Shown in pieces: positions 26,472-35,984 of a stretch of DNA of 64,000 nt. The translations under genes were made by a program, and so were the position numbers. The stretch is from Thalassospira sp. MCCC 1A01428 (GTDB taxonomy: Bacteria > Pseudomonadota > Alphaproteobacteria > Rhodospirillales > Thalassospiraceae): assembly GCF_002115825.1 (NCBI RefSeq), contig NZ_JFJZ01000002.1:62001-126000 (forward strand). Reading direction: 5' to 3'. Each line of letters starts with the position of its first letter. Position 1 is the first letter of the stretch. The notes beneath the pieces were generated by a model. The model was not told the DNA's origin. It saw nothing but the letters and a program-made list of their open reading frames with translations, and did not search any database.

Positions 26472-26747
26472 TGCTGCTCTCCTTGTTTGTTTTTAATTTG
26501 TTAGTTGTTTCGGGTGTCAATTTATAACGCATGCCAGATGGCGGCGTTCCCCAAACATGCAGCTTTTGGCAATTTATCTGTTTTGCGGTGGTTATCTTTG
26601 GACAGAATACAGGCGACGGCACCGTCGTGCCATGCCCTCACCGGTTTAAAATATTGATATCGTTTTACATCCGCGTGTAACCCGGTCTGGTGTTTAACCG
26701 GGGCCAGGAATGCACGGCATCAACCCTGTGCTAAAAGCAGCTTTAAT

Positions 26748-26787
26748 CCGGCTGTGACCAGCTATTGGGCAGGATGGTCACAGCCGG
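26748..26787. terminator. Hairpin downstream of the VOC gene
   Basis: CCGGCTGTGACCA (26748-26760) and TGGTCACAGCCGG (26775-26787) form a perfect 13-bp stem just past the VOC stop. There is no clean T-run, so it is a weak terminator or an mRNA-stabilising hairpin. The rest of the 325-base gap up to ghrA shows nothing else. Confidence 0.6.
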
Positions 26788-26796
26788 GCATGTTTG

Positions 26797-27216
26797 TTAG
26801 TGGGCAAAAATCATGGCCGGATCGCGGAATGTCTTAAATTCCAGCCCGTTTCCGGCGGGGTCGGTGACAAAAAACGTGCCCTGCTCGCCGGGTTCACCCA
26901 CAAAACGGATTTTCGGGTCCAGCAAGAATGTAATCCCGGCATTTTTTAACCGGTCTGCCAGATCATGCCATTGTTGCCATTCCAGAACTGCCCCGAAATG
27001 CGGGATTGGTACGGCATCGCCATCGACTGTGCCGGTTCCTGCATTTTGTCCAGCTTCGGGGCGGACATGGGCGGAAAGCTGATGGCCGAAAAAGTCAAAA
27101 TCGATCCAGTTTTCGGTCGATCTTCCTTCATCACAGCCCAGAATATCGATGTAAAAAGTGCGGGTATCGGCAATGGATTTAATTGGAAATGCCAAATGAA
27201 ACGGCGGAATTTGCAT
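26797..27216 (-). CDS. VOC-superfamily (glyoxalase/dioxygenase-like) protein
   Basis: A 139-residue protein with the paired beta-alpha-beta-beta-beta modules of the vicinal-oxygen-chelate fold. Seen: PPFHLAFPIKSIADTRTFYI (metal histidine near residue 8), FFGHQLSAHV, HFGAVLEWQQWHDL and the closing FVTDPAGNGLEFKTF with its glutamate. This is the usual layout of small dioxygenase- or glyoxalase-like proteins of unknown substrate. Divergent from the LysR gene across about 110 bases. Confidence 0.88.
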   Translation of the reverse strand: MQIPPFHLAFPIKSIADTRTFYIDILGCDEGRSTENWIDFDFFGHQLSAHVRPEAGQNAGTGTVDGDAVPIPHFGAVLEWQQWHDLADRLKNAGITFLLDPKIRFVGEPGEQGTFFVTDPAGNGLEFKTFRDPAMIFAH

Positions 27217-27327
27217 GGGTTTAATTTCCAGAAAAATTAACGGTAATCGCTGGTCATGACTGTAAATCAGAATGATAATGGCTAAAAAGTCAGAAGTTCT
27301 GATTATACCAATAGGAAAACTATCGTT

Positions 27328-28290
27328 ATGGCTTTGCGCCCTGCCACTCCGTCGTTAAATGCCTTGCGCGCGTTTGAGGCCGCAGCAAGACATGGCAGTT
27401 TTGCCCGTGCGGCAACGGAACTGGCCGTGACACCCGGTGCAATCAGCCAGCAGGTTGCCAATCTGGAAGCACGGCTGGGCATATCCCTGTTTGATCGCAA
27501 CGGGCCGCAACTGGTGTTGCGTGATGCTGGGCGGGCTTATTTACCGGCTTTGCAAAAGGCGTTTGACGAAATTGAAGCCGCCACATTGGACCTTTTGACC
27601 CACGGGGGCGCCGATCGTAAACTGGTCATCGGCGCTTTGCCAACATTGGCAACTGTGTGGTTGATCCCGCGTTTGGCCCGGTTTCAAACCGCCTTTCCCC
27701 ATATCCGGCCTGTCATTGAAACCCTGTCGCTGAACTTTGCCACGCCAAACCGCATGCCGGATCTGGGGGTGCATCAAATGGATGTGGGGCTATATTTCGG
27801 GAATGGCCACTGGCCGGGATTTGCCAGTTTTAAAATACTCGAAGAACAACAGATTGTAGTCGCCGCCCCCGGCCTGATCGGCCAAAAAGACCCATCCGAT
27901 GCCGTGGACAGCGCAACGTTGCTGGCGCGCTATCCGCGGCTGGTACATACCACCCGGCCCCGTGCGTGGCATCAGTGGGGCCTGGCCAATGATGTGGTCA
28001 TTCACGGCGAACCGGGGCTGGGGTTCGAGCATTTTTTTATGCTGATCGAAGCGGCCAAAAGCGGCATGGGCATTGCCCTGCTGCCGCGTATTTTAATTGA
28101 AACAGCATTGGCAAAGGGCGATCTGGAAATTGTTGCAAAGGGCAGTTTGCAGGCAAGTGACGCCTATTACCTGATTTGCGATGAAACCCGGCAAAATGAC
28201 CCTGAAATAACGGCATTTCGCCAATGGTTATTGAGCGAGGCCACATTGGCGGAGACGGCCGGCACCAACACCGGGGTTAATATACCCTAA
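27328..28290 (+). CDS. LysR-family transcriptional regulator, GcvA-like
   Basis: A 320-residue regulator. The N-terminal winged HTH reads LNALRAFEAAARHGSFARAA, VTPGAISQQVANLEARLGIS and LFDRNGPQLVLRDAGRAYL (residues about 10-75), followed by a periplasmic-binding-like effector domain. The sequence is closest in style to GcvA-type regulators. It is divergent from the VOC gene, its likely target by the usual LysR arrangement. Its stop overlaps the stop of the convergent DUF6314 gene by four bases. Confidence 0.9.
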   Translation: MALRPATPSLNALRAFEAAARHGSFARAATELAVTPGAISQQVANLEARLGISLFDRNGPQLVLRDAGRAYLPALQKAFDEIEAATLDLLTHGGADRKLVIGALPTLATVWLIPRLARFQTAFPHIRPVIETLSLNFATPNRMPDLGVHQMDVGLYFGNGHWPGFASFKILEEQQIVVAAPGLIGQKDPSDAVDSATLLARYPRLVHTTRPRAWHQWGLANDVVIHGEPGLGFEHFFMLIEAAKSGMGIALLPRILIETALAKGDLEIVAKGSLQASDAYYLICDETRQNDPEITAFRQWLLSEATLAETAGTNTGVNIP

Positions 28291-28766
28291 TCCTGTGTGG
28301 GTGCCCGGTGATAAAGGGTATGAAGTTCATAATCCTTTTTCGGGCCAACCACTTTAATTCTGGTTTCGAAATGATCTGTATGGTGCCAGAACATGCGGTG
28401 ATGATACATGTCCTCGCCGCAGGGATGGTGGTCTTGTGCGGCAAGTACGTCATTGTCAGAAATATTGTCAAAATCGAGCAAGACATAGCGGTTGCCAAAA
28501 CCGACGGGATCACGAAACAGCATTTCAATCGCCTGCCCGCGCAAGACGAAATCATATTCGCGGTAGCCCTCAAAACGTTGCCCGTCAAAACGCTGTAGCA
28601 TTCCTTCTTCACGGTAACGCAGGCTGTTTTCCGGGCTATCAGGGGCGGCAAAGAACCGGGCTGTTCCGGCAAAAGTACCCATTTCGCCCATTGCCCGGCG
28701 CAGGGTCCAGTCCCCGGTCAGGCTGGTAAAAATGCGTTGCGCGGCGATTTCAGGTTTAACCGACAT
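28287..28766 (-). CDS. DUF6314-family protein
   Basis: A 159-residue protein. Seen: FTSLTGDWTLRRAMGEMG, ARFFAAPDSPENSLRYREEG and the closing HTLYHRAP, the pattern I associate with DUF6314, probably a lipocalin-like beta barrel. Histidines and aspartates around QDHHPCGEDMYHHRMFWHH could bind a ligand or metal, but nothing is established. Converges with the LysR gene with a 4-base overlap of stops. Confidence 0.7.
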   Translation of the reverse strand: MSVKPEIAAQRIFTSLTGDWTLRRAMGEMGTFAGTARFFAAPDSPENSLRYREEGMLQRFDGQRFEGYREYDFVLRGQAIEMLFRDPVGFGNRYVLLDFDNISDNDVLAAQDHHPCGEDMYHHRMFWHHTDHFETRIKVVGPKKDYELHTLYHRAPTQD

Positions 28767-28997
28767 TTCGGGGTTTCATCATTCGGGCCATCGGCAGGGG
28801 GAAATGGCATATTGGGAAAAGTGATTTAAAATCAATTGGTTTTCCCCAGGTCGATTTCACAAGATCGTGGTTTTTACCGTGTTATCCGGGTTTTTCCACA
28901 GGATTGGTTGATTTTTGTTTTGATTTCGAAATGTTGTAAGGGTTTGATGCGGAGCGAAACCCGCATATCGCCTTATGCGATGTGAGAGCAGGCCTAA

Positions 28998-29020
28998 CTG
29001 GCGTGCTATAGGCACGCCAG
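28998..29020. terminator. Hairpin after hinT
   Basis: CTGGCGTGC (28998-29006) and GCACGCCAG (29012-29020) form a perfect 9-bp stem with a 5-base loop, 11 bases past the hinT stop at the end of the histidine operon. The following T-run is short. Confidence 0.6.
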
Positions 29021-29030
29021 CATTTGCCGG

Positions 29031-29402
29031 TTAGTCCTGGGGCAGCATCAGGCCCAGTTTTTTACCACCGATGATATGAACATGCAGATGCGGTACATCC
29101 TGACGGCCATGCTCGCGGGTGTTCGAGATCAGGCGATAGCCATCTTCAACCACACCGGCAGCGGCCGAAATTTTGCCAATCGCGCGGGTAAAAGCCAGAA
29201 TTTCTTCGTCGGATGCATTCATCGCGAAGTCGTCATAGCTGGTGTAAGCGCCCTTGGGGATCACCAGAATATGGGTTGGCGCCTGCGGGGCGATGTCGTG
29301 AAAGGCAAGGACGTGGTCATCTTCAAAAATCTTGTTGCACGGAATGTCACCGCGCAGGATTTTGGCGAAAATGTTTTCGGAATCATATTCTTTAACGGCC
29401 AT
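29031..29402 (-). CDS. hinT: HIT-family (HinT-like) nucleotide hydrolase
   Basis: A 123-residue purine nucleoside phosphoramidase of the histidine-triad family. Seen: ENIFAKILRGDIPCNKIFED at the start, HILVIPKGAY, and the triad HLHVHIIGGKKLG with histidines at about 105, 107 and 109. It is the last gene of the his operon, 36 bases after hisE, a placement common in alphaproteobacteria. Its physiological link to histidine synthesis is not established. Confidence 0.93.
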   Translation of the reverse strand: MAVKEYDSENIFAKILRGDIPCNKIFEDDHVLAFHDIAPQAPTHILVIPKGAYTSYDDFAMNASDEEILAFTRAIGKISAAAGVVEDGYRLISNTREHGRQDVPHLHVHIIGGKKLGLMLPQD

Positions 29403-29438
29403 CGGAAGGCTCCTGATATCAGACGGGATGTAACCGGA

Positions 29439-29771
29439 TTATTCGCTACGCGATGCCTTTTCGGCAATACCTGAAATGCCCTGGCGTTTTGCCAGAATTT
29501 CCCAGACCTGTTCGGGTTTTACGCCGCGATCAGCCCATAGCACCAGCAAATGATACAGCAGGTCGGCACTTTCGGATGCGACATTTTCCGGCCCTTCGGC
29601 AAGGGCGGCAATCACGGTTTCTACCCCTTCTTCACCCACTTTCTGGGCGATTTTGCGGGTACCCTTGCTAAACAGCCTGGCGGTATAGCTTTCTTCGGGG
29701 TCGGCACCCTTGCGGGCGGCAACTGTATCGTACAGCCGGTCAAGAATTTCGCCGTCCAGTGCTTTGGTCAT
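29439..29771 (-). CDS. hisE: Phosphoribosyl-ATP diphosphatase
   Basis: Second step of histidine synthesis: hydrolyses phosphoribosyl-ATP to phosphoribosyl-AMP. It has 110 residues from the ATG at 29771. Seen: the MazG-like helices with ESYTARLFSKGTRKIAQKVG, EEGVETVIAALAEGP and NVASESADLLYHLLVLWADR carrying the metal-binding glutamates and aspartate. The hisI partner is not in the window. It lies between hisF and hinT on the same strand. Confidence 0.95.
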   Translation of the reverse strand: MTKALDGEILDRLYDTVAARKGADPEESYTARLFSKGTRKIAQKVGEEGVETVIAALAEGPENVASESADLLYHLLVLWADRGVKPEQVWEILAKRQGISGIAEKASRSE

Positions 29772-29852
29772 TTTCCCGTCCTGCCCTTTGGCAAACATTG
29801 GCAAACAGTGAATAAACTACACTATTTCGAAAAACGTTATGTTTTCGAAATA

Positions 29853-30614
29853 TTATGCGTCGCGAACCGGAAGGCCGGCTGCTTTCATATGGTTTTTAAC
29901 ATCGCGAATGCGATAAGTACCAAAATGAAAGATCGATGCCGCCAGCACAGCCGAGGCATGGCCTTCGGTAACCCCTTGAACCATATGGTCTAAAGTACCA
30001 ACGCCACCTGATGCAATGACCGGAACAGATACCGCATCGGCAATGGTGCGGGTCAGCGGAATGTTAAAGCCGGACTTGGTGCCATCACGGTCCATCGAGG
30101 TGACCAGCAGTTCACCTGCCCCATATTCGGTCATTTGTTTTGCAAACGAAACAGCATCTATTCCGGTTTCGTTACGACCACCATGGGTGAAAATTTCAAA
30201 CTTGTCCGGCCCGGTGGATTTTGCATCAATCGACACCACAATACATTGTGAGCCAAACTTGCGCGCCGCTTCGCGTACAAAGTCCGGGTTGTTCACAGCT
30301 GCTGTGTTGATCGATACCTTATCGGCCCCGGCCAGCAGCAATTTGCGGATATCTTCCAAGGTCCGCACCCCGCCGCCGACGGTGACAGGCATAAAGCAGG
30401 CTTCTGCAGTCCGGGCCACAACATCAAATATGGTATCGCGGTTATCGCTTGATGCCGTGATGTCAAGAAAGCAAAGCTCGTCGGCCCCTTCGGCATCATA
30501 GATGCGGGCCTGTTCGACCGGGTCGCCAGCATCAATCAGATCGACAAAATTCACACCCTTGACCACGCGACCGTCTTTGACGTCCAGGCAGGGTATCACA
30601 CGGGTTTTCAGCAT
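29853..30614 (-). CDS. hisF: Imidazole glycerol phosphate synthase, cyclase subunit
   Basis: TIM-barrel cyclase that works with HisH to make imidazole glycerol phosphate and AICAR. At 253 residues it is standard. Catalytic aspartates are seen in [16 protein letters not shown] (D11) and VVSIDAKS (about 130). Phosphate-binding loops are seen as [12 protein letters not shown] and [13 protein letters not shown]. It follows hisA by 15 bases. Confidence 0.97.
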   Translation of the reverse strand: MLKTRVIPCLDVKDGRVVKGVNFVDLIDAGDPVEQARIYDAEGADELCFLDITASSDNRDTIFDVVARTAEACFMPVTVGGGVRTLEDIRKLLLAGADKVSINTAAVNNPDFVREAARKFGSQCIVVSIDAKSTGPDKFEIFTHGGRNETGIDAVSFAKQMTEYGAGELLVTSMDRDGTKSGFNIPLTRTIADAVSVPVIASGGVGTLDHMVQGVTEGHASAVLAASIFHFGTYRIRDVKNHMKAAGLPVRDA

Positions 30615-30629
30615 GTCGGCTTCCTGTCG

Positions 30630-31358
30630 TTATGCCAGCGCGGCAATGGCTTGTGCCAGCTCGATGCGGCCATCATAAAGTGCGCGGCCCGAAATGGCGC
30701 CATCGATGCCGGCATCGGCCTCGGCTTTTACGGCCAGCAAATCCTCAAGCGAGGAAACCCCGCCTGATACAATGACCGGGGTGGAAATGGCACGGGCCAG
30801 GGCAACGGTCGATTCAATATTCGGTCCGCCCATGGCGCCATCGCGGTCAATATCGGTAAAGATGATGGCTGATACGCCACAATCTTCAAACTTTTGCGCC
30901 AGTTCCAGTGCGGTAATTTCCGATGTTTCGGCCCAGCCTTCAACGGCAACAAAACCATTTCGGGCATCAATGCCAACGGCAATGCGGCCCGGCCATTTGG
31001 CACAGGCTTCCTTGACCAGGTCGGGGTTGCGCAAGGCTACCGTGCCTAAAATCACGCGGTGAACGCCTTTGTTTAACCAGTAATCCACGGTGTCCATGGT
31101 GCGGATACCGCCACCCAGTTGAACCTTGGCACGTTCGCCAACAGCGGCCAGAATAGAATCAACCGCAGCGCCATTGACCGGTTCGCCGGCAAAGGCCCCG
31201 TTCAGGTCAACCACATGAACCCAATGGCACCCCTTGGCAACAAATTCGCCCGCCTGATTGCCAGGGTCGTTGTTAAACACGGTGGCCTTGTCCATATCGC
31301 CGCGCAGCAGGCGCACACAGGCACCATCTTTCAAATCGATTGCCGGATAAAGGTTCAC
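30630..31358 (-). CDS. hisA: ProFAR isomerase
   Basis: 1-(5-phosphoribosyl)-5-[(phosphoribosylamino)methylideneamino]imidazole-4-carboxamide isomerase, fourth step of histidine synthesis. At 242 residues it is standard. Seen: [18 protein letters not shown] with catalytic aspartate D8, [30 protein letters not shown] and [14 protein letters not shown]. Its start overlaps the end of the GNAT gene (ATGA, 31355-31358). Confidence 0.97.
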   Translation of the reverse strand: MNLYPAIDLKDGACVRLLRGDMDKATVFNNDPGNQAGEFVAKGCHWVHVVDLNGAFAGEPVNGAAVDSILAAVGERAKVQLGGGIRTMDTVDYWLNKGVHRVILGTVALRNPDLVKEACAKWPGRIAVGIDARNGFVAVEGWAETSEITALELAQKFEDCGVSAIIFTDIDRDGAMGGPNIESTVALARAISTPVIVSGGVSSLEDLLAVKAEADAGIDGAISGRALYDGRIELAQAIAALA

Positions 31359-31909
31359 TGCTCGGTTTCCTGTATTTTTTTGGTGTAGTAATAGCCCTCG
31401 ACCATCTTGCCGTCGATCATGGCGTAATAGGGGTTAATGCCCCAGCGGACATAGCCCATGCTATGATAAAGGGCGATGGCAGCGGTTTGCGTTTCGCGCA
31501 AATCCAGCTTTAAAACGCTGTAACCCTGCTGGCGGGCGAAATATTCAATCGCCCGGACAATTGCCTTGCCATTGCCGCGCCCGCGTGCCCACGGGGCGAC
31601 AAAATGGCCGGTAATTTGCGCCGAATGGCGTTGGGCTTCCAGGTTTGAAGGCGTTTCCAAAAGCTGGGCCGCGCCGGAAATAACCCCGTCCACGCGCGAG
31701 ACAAACAAATGCCGGCCGGGCATGATCAAAACGCCGCGCCAGTATTTTTCCATTTCCGGGCGGCCAGGTGGTGTTAACCAGCCAAATCCGCCGCCTTCGA
31801 CAATTGCCTGAATGCAGGCATCAACAATGTCGGATAAATCACCGGCCGAAAGTTCGGTCACATGTTCGGCAAATACGCTGGGGTTCATGGTGACGCTGGG
31901 TCCGCTCAT
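31355..31909 (-). CDS. GNAT-family N-acetyltransferase inside the his operon
   Basis: A 184-residue acetyltransferase from the ATG at 31909, which overlaps the hisH stop (ATGA). A further ATG at 31918 is possible. Seen: [20 protein letters not shown] (acetyl-CoA loop, R/GxxGxG/A) and [20 protein letters not shown]. Coupled on both sides by overlaps to hisH and hisA, so it is made together with the histidine enzymes. The acceptor is unknown; no evidence ties it to a histidine intermediate. Confidence 0.88.
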   Translation of the reverse strand: MSGPSVTMNPSVFAEHVTELSAGDLSDIVDACIQAIVEGGGFGWLTPPGRPEMEKYWRGVLIMPGRHLFVSRVDGVISGAAQLLETPSNLEAQRHSAQITGHFVAPWARGRGNGKAIVRAIEYFARQQGYSVLKLDLRETQTAAIALYHSMGYVRWGINPYYAMIDGKMVEGYYYTKKIQETEQ

Positions 31910-32556
31910 GGTTTCCATCCCAGGAAATTCCCGATCAGGGTCAATCCGGTTTTTTGGCTTTTTTCAGGGTGAAACTGGGTGCCGACCATGTTGTCGCGCC
32001 CGACCACGGCGGTAATGTCGGTGCCATAATCCACGTAAGCCAGCCGTTGTGACGGGGTGGCGATTTTCATGTGAAAACTATGAACAAAATAGGCGTGGTC
32101 GCCGCTGGCAATGCCATTCAATACCGGGTGACTGGCACCGGCATCGTCCAGAACCAGTTCATTCCACCCCATATGGGGAATTTTAAGTGACGGGTCATTG
32201 GGCTCAATTGCAACCACTTCGCCGTCAATCCAGCCAAGGCCATCGGTATTGGCAAATTCGCGGCCCACCTTTGCCATCAGCTGCATGCCGACGCATATGC
32301 CCATAAAAGGTTTGCCGTCGTTAATGACCTGTTGTTCGAGCATCTCGACCATGCCGCCAACAGCATCCAGCCCGGCCCGGCAATCGGCAAAGGCCCCGAC
32401 GCCGGGCAACACGATATGGCTGGCAGCCTTAACCTGATGCGGATCATTGGTGACCACTACATCAAGGGCAAGGTTGTTTTCGCGGGCGGCGCGTTCAAAT
32501 GCCTTGGCGCATGAACGCAGATTGCCCGAACCATAATCAATAATCGCGACGGTCAT
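31906..32556 (-). CDS. hisH: Imidazole glycerol phosphate synthase, glutaminase subunit
   Basis: Class I glutamine amidotransferase that feeds ammonia to HisF. At 216 residues it is standard. Seen: [11 protein letters not shown], oxyanion-loop VLPGVGAF, the nucleophile cysteine in GICVGMQLM (about C88) and the histidine/glutamate pair in [12 protein letters not shown] (about 193-195). Overlaps the preceding DUF2628 gene by four bases. Confidence 0.97.
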   Translation of the reverse strand: MTVAIIDYGSGNLRSCAKAFERAARENNLALDVVVTNDPHQVKAASHIVLPGVGAFADCRAGLDAVGGMVEMLEQQVINDGKPFMGICVGMQLMAKVGREFANTDGLGWIDGEVVAIEPNDPSLKIPHMGWNELVLDDAGASHPVLNGIASGDHAYFVHSFHMKIATPSQRLAYVDYGTDITAVVGRDNMVGTQFHPEKSQKTGLTLIGNFLGWKP

Positions 32557-32993
32557 GGGGTGGGGATGCTCCCGTTATAGGACGAATGATAGGATGAAAC
32601 AGCGCCGGGGGTTATTTTCGGGGCGGTGACTGCTGTGCTGATAAAGCGGTGCAGGGCGCCGGCTTCATTGGGGCTGGCAATGATATCGACCATTTTCCAG
32701 CCCTGACGGGCCAGTTTGCGGCGGCGCAAATCATTGGCGATCAGGCCAAAGCCGATGCCGGTGGCAAGGGCCAGTAAAAAGTCCATTTCCGGGCCGCCAT
32801 TGGCCAGTTCTACCGCAATATTGCACAGCATCGACACCACCAGCAGGCCGATAAATGCCAGCCATTGCCGGTGATACAGCGCCCACAGGCCGGACAAGAT
32901 AAATGCCCAGAAATTGAAACCTTCACGGATCAGCACAGCATCCTCAAGCGGATCAGCATGGCCGGGGTGGATATGGACGGTATAAACCTTCAT
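32553..32993 (-). CDS. DUF2628 membrane protein of the his operon
   Basis: A 146-residue protein. [10 protein letters not shown] opens it, then [20 protein letters not shown], the DUF2628 signature, with hydrophobic segments about residues 28-65 and 74-88. It sits between hisB and hisH, overlapping hisH by four bases; this placement is widespread in alphaproteobacterial his operons. Role unknown, probably inner membrane. Confidence 0.85.
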   Translation of the reverse strand: MKVYTVHIHPGHADPLEDAVLIREGFNFWAFILSGLWALYHRQWLAFIGLLVVSMLCNIAVELANGGPEMDFLLALATGIGFGLIANDLRRRKLARQGWKMVDIIASPNEAGALHRFISTAVTAPKITPGAVSSYHSSYNGSIPTP

Positions 32994-33044
32994 CGAAATT
33001 CAGACTTTCGTCCCAAAACCGTATCAAGGGCATTGGGCTATTGT

Positions 33045-33061
33045 GGCCTGATGATCAGGCC
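33045..33061. repeat. Palindrome in the hisB-DUF2628 gap
   Basis: GGCCTGAT (33045-33052), one base, ATCAGGCC (33054-33061), followed on the minus strand by no T-run. It may attenuate or stabilise the his message between its first two genes. Confidence 0.45.
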
Positions 33062-33079
33062 CAAAATACACAGGTCGGG

Positions 33080-33679
33080 TTATAATGATCCGCCCAGAAC
33101 GCCCTTGGTCGATGGAATGGCATCGGCCTTGCGCGCATCAATTTCGATGGCTTCGCGCAGGGACCGGGCCAAAGCCTTAAAGCAGCTTTCGATAATATGG
33201 TGGTTATTTTCACCATACAGGTTTTCTACATGCAGCGTAATCCCGGCGGCCTGGGCAAAGCCCTGAAACCATTCGCGAAACAGTTCGGTATCCATATCGC
33301 CGATTTTGTCGCGGCTAAACGTGACATTCCAGATCAGATAAGGCCGGCTGGAAATATCCAGTGCCACCCGGGTCAGGGCCTCGTCCATTGGCAACAGGCA
33401 ACTGCCATAGCGATAAATGCCTTTTTTATCACCCAGTGCCTTGGCAAAGGCCTGGCCAATCGCAATGCCGGCATCTTCGGTGGTATGGTGAAAATCGATA
33501 TGCAGGTCGCCTTTGGCACGAACGGTCAGGTCCATCAGGCTATGGCGTGAAAGCTGTTCAAGCATGTGATCCAGAAAACCCACCCCGGTCTGCACATCAT
33601 AGATGCCAGTGCCGTCAAGATTAACCTCGGCGGTGATTTGGGTTTCGTTGGTGTTGCGCTCTACGTGGGCCTTGCGCAT
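33080..33679 (-). CDS. hisB: Imidazoleglycerol-phosphate dehydratase
   Basis: Manganese enzyme of the sixth step of histidine synthesis. It has 199 residues from the ATG at 33679, chosen because AAGGAG lies 9 bases upstream. Seen: [33 protein letters not shown] and [19 protein letters not shown], the metal-binding histidine repeats. It is monofunctional (no phosphatase domain), as usual outside enterics. First gene of the operon, divergent from hslVU. Confidence 0.97.
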   Translation of the reverse strand: MRKAHVERNTNETQITAEVNLDGTGIYDVQTGVGFLDHMLEQLSRHSLMDLTVRAKGDLHIDFHHTTEDAGIAIGQAFAKALGDKKGIYRYGSCLLPMDEALTRVALDISSRPYLIWNVTFSRDKIGDMDTELFREWFQGFAQAAGITLHVENLYGENNHHIIESCFKALARSLREAIEIDARKADAIPSTKGVLGGSL

Positions 33680-33833
33680 GCAAAGGCTCCTTTCCTGCAA
33701 AATCAATGCGTCTGTCAGGTGGTTATTTAGCAACATCGCACCGCAATTGCCAGTTTAACCGCATACCCAATGGCCGCAAAAATCATAAAGGGTTAAAAAC
33801 AACACACTGTTAGCGCCGGGCCTTGCCCTGCCC

Positions 33834-33862
33834 CTTGACCCTGACTTTCTACGTGCTAACTC
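33834..33862 (+). promoter_or_regulatory. Candidate promoter of hslVU
   Basis: CTTGAC at 33834-33839, 17 bases, then TAACTC at 33857-33862, about 40 bases before the hslV start. The CTTGAC -35 fits alphaproteobacterial sigma-70 and RpoH promoters, and hslVU is a heat-shock operon in many bacteria. The assignment is tentative. Confidence 0.35.
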
Positions 33863-33900
33863 TTGATCGGATAAGTTAAGGCCAATTTCAGGAAGTTTTT

Positions 33901-34470
33901 ATGAGCGATCAATCGCAGCAAAGCTGGCACGGCACGACGATTCTTTCCGTTCGCAAGGGCAATCAGGTGGTGATTGCCGGGGATGGTCAGGTGTCGCTGG
34001 GCCAGACCGTGATCAAGGGCAACGCCCGCAAGGTGCGCCGCATTGGGGCAAAGCAGGACATTATTGTCGGCTTTGCCGGGGCCACCGCCGATGCCTTTAC
34101 CCTGCTTGAACGGCTGGAAGCCAAACTGGAACGCCACCCCGGCCAAACCATGCGTGCCTGTGTTGAACTGGCCAAGGACTGGCGCACGGATCGTTACCTG
34201 CGCCGCCTGGAAGCGATGATGGCGGTGGTGGACCGTGATATTTCGCTGGTTCTGACCGGCATGGGGGATGTGCTTGAGCCTGAAGACGGCATTATCGCCA
34301 TTGGCTCGGGCGGGAATTATGCCCTGTCGGCGGCCCGTGCCCTGATCGATCAGGACATGGATGCCGAGGAAATCGCCCGTCGGGCCATGAAAATTGCCGG
34401 TGAAATTTGTGTTTACACCAATGGCAATGTCACGCTTGAAAAAATCGATGAGGCAAAGGACGTCGCCTAG
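33901..34470 (+). CDS. hslV: ATP-dependent protease HslVU, peptidase subunit
   Basis: Proteasome-like threonine peptidase forming double hexamers capped by HslU. It has 189 residues. The catalytic threonine is in [10 protein letters not shown]; it is preceded by about 11 residues ([11 protein letters not shown]) that must be removed for activity, unlike E. coli where only Met is lost. Also seen: [20 protein letters not shown] and [15 protein letters not shown]. Followed after 85 bases by hslU. Confidence 0.96.
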   Translation: MSDQSQQSWHGTTILSVRKGNQVVIAGDGQVSLGQTVIKGNARKVRRIGAKQDIIVGFAGATADAFTLLERLEAKLERHPGQTMRACVELAKDWRTDRYLRRLEAMMAVVDRDISLVLTGMGDVLEPEDGIIAIGSGGNYALSAARALIDQDMDAEEIARRAMKIAGEICVYTNGNVTLEKIDEAKDVA

Positions 34471-34555
34471 CCCCTGACCCTGGGACGTTCATCATTTTTC
34501 GCAATGATTGCTCATTACGGGGATCATTGCGGTACAAAAACCGGACCGGAAATAC

Positions 34556-35866
34556 ATGACACAGCAATTCAGCCCGCGCGAGATTGTTTCAGAACTTGAT
34601 CGCCACATTATTGGACAAAAAGACGCCAAGCGCGCCGTTGCGGTGGCGTTGCGTAACCGTTGGCGTCGCCAGCAGCTTGAAGAACCGATGCGCGGTGAAG
34701 TCCTGCCGAAAAATATTCTTATGATCGGCCCGACCGGGGTGGGTAAAACCGAAATCGCCCGCCGCCTTGCCAAACTGGCCGATGCGCCGTTTTTAAAGGT
34801 TGAGGCGACCAAATTTACCGAAGTCGGCTATGTTGGCCGCGATGTGGAACAGATCATTCGTGATTTGCTGGAAGTTTCCATCGATCTGACCCGCACGACC
34901 ATGAAACGCAAGGTGACCGCCAAGGCCGAATTGCAGGCCGAAGAACGGATCCTTGATAGTCTGGTTGGCGACAATGCTTCGGCGGAAACCCGGCAGAAAT
35001 TCCGCAAAAAGCTGCGCGAAGGTGAATTGCAGGACAAGGAAATCGAGATTCAGGTACAGGAAAATGCCTCGACCTCGATGCCGACCATTGATGTGCCAGG
35101 CATGCCCGGCGCACAAATGGGGATGCTGAACCTGTCGGACATGTTTGGTAAAGCCTTTGGCGGCCAGACCAAACCCAAACGCATGAATGTTGCCGAAGCC
35201 TTTGAGCGCCTGATCGAGGAAGAGTCTGACAAACTTCTCGATATGGACAAAGTGACCGCTGAAGCGATTGAGAATGTTGAACAGAACGGCATTGTCTTTC
35301 TTGACGAGATCGACAAGATCACCGCGCGGTCCGAACGCAGTGGCGATGTCTCACGCGAAGGCGTGCAGCGTGATTTGCTGCCTCTGATCGAAGGCACATC
35401 GGTTGCCACCAAACATGGCACGGTTAAAACTGACCATGTGCTGTTTATTTGCTCGGGCGCGTTTCATCTGTCCAAACCATCCGACCTGCTGCCGGAATTG
35501 CAGGGCCGTTTGCCGATCCGGGTTGAGTTAAAAGCCCTGACCGAAGCCGATTTCCGCTGCATCCTGCTTGAACCTGAAGCCTCCCTGATCAAGCAATATA
35601 TTGCCTTGATGGGAACCGAAGCTGTCACGCTGGAATTTAGCGATGATGCGATTGACGAAATCGCCCATATTTCGGCCAGTGTGAATGAAACGGTTGAAAA
35701 TATCGGTGCGCGCCGCTTGCATACGGTTCTGGAAAAGCTGCTTGATGAAATCAGTTTCACCGCAACTGACCGCTCGGGTGAAACCGTTAAGATTGATGCC
35801 CAATATGTGCGCGATCAGGTCGAGGAGCTTTCGAAAAACACCGATCTGTCGAAATTCATTCTCTAA
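34556..35866 (+). CDS. hslU: ATP-dependent protease HslVU, ATPase subunit
   Basis: AAA+ unfoldase that feeds substrates to HslV. It has 436 residues from the ATG at 34556. Seen: [20 protein letters not shown], Walker A GPTGVGKT at about 58-65, the pore loop GYVGRD, the I-domain (about 110-225) with Met-rich [12 protein letters not shown], Walker [11 protein letters not shown] and the C-terminal LSKFIL tail that docks into HslV. A strong terminator follows. Confidence 0.97.
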   Translation: MTQQFSPREIVSELDRHIIGQKDAKRAVAVALRNRWRRQQLEEPMRGEVLPKNILMIGPTGVGKTEIARRLAKLADAPFLKVEATKFTEVGYVGRDVEQIIRDLLEVSIDLTRTTMKRKVTAKAELQAEERILDSLVGDNASAETRQKFRKKLREGELQDKEIEIQVQENASTSMPTIDVPGMPGAQMGMLNLSDMFGKAFGGQTKPKRMNVAEAFERLIEEESDKLLDMDKVTAEAIENVEQNGIVFLDEIDKITARSERSGDVSREGVQRDLLPLIEGTSVATKHGTVKTDHVLFICSGAFHLSKPSDLLPELQGRLPIRVELKALTEADFRCILLEPEASLIKQYIALMGTEAVTLEFSDDAIDEIAHISASVNETVENIGARRLHTVLEKLLDEISFTATDRSGETVKIDAQYVRDQVEELSKNTDLSKFIL

Positions 35867-35900
35867 TTGATTTAATCAAAATTCGGTGATTTTCGAAATT

Positions 35901-35932
35901 AAAGGCCAGCATTTTTAATGCTGGCCTTTTAA
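35901..35932 (+). terminator. Intrinsic terminator of hslVU
   Basis: AAAGGCCAGCATT (35901-35913) and AATGCTGGCCTTT (35917-35929) form a perfect 13-bp stem with a TTT loop and a short T-tail. It also marks the left border of the AT-rich DUF3800 segment. Confidence 0.88.
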
Positions 35933-35984
35933 ATTTCTGTGGGAATAATACAAATATGTAAAAATTATATTTTGGGGTCGCTTC

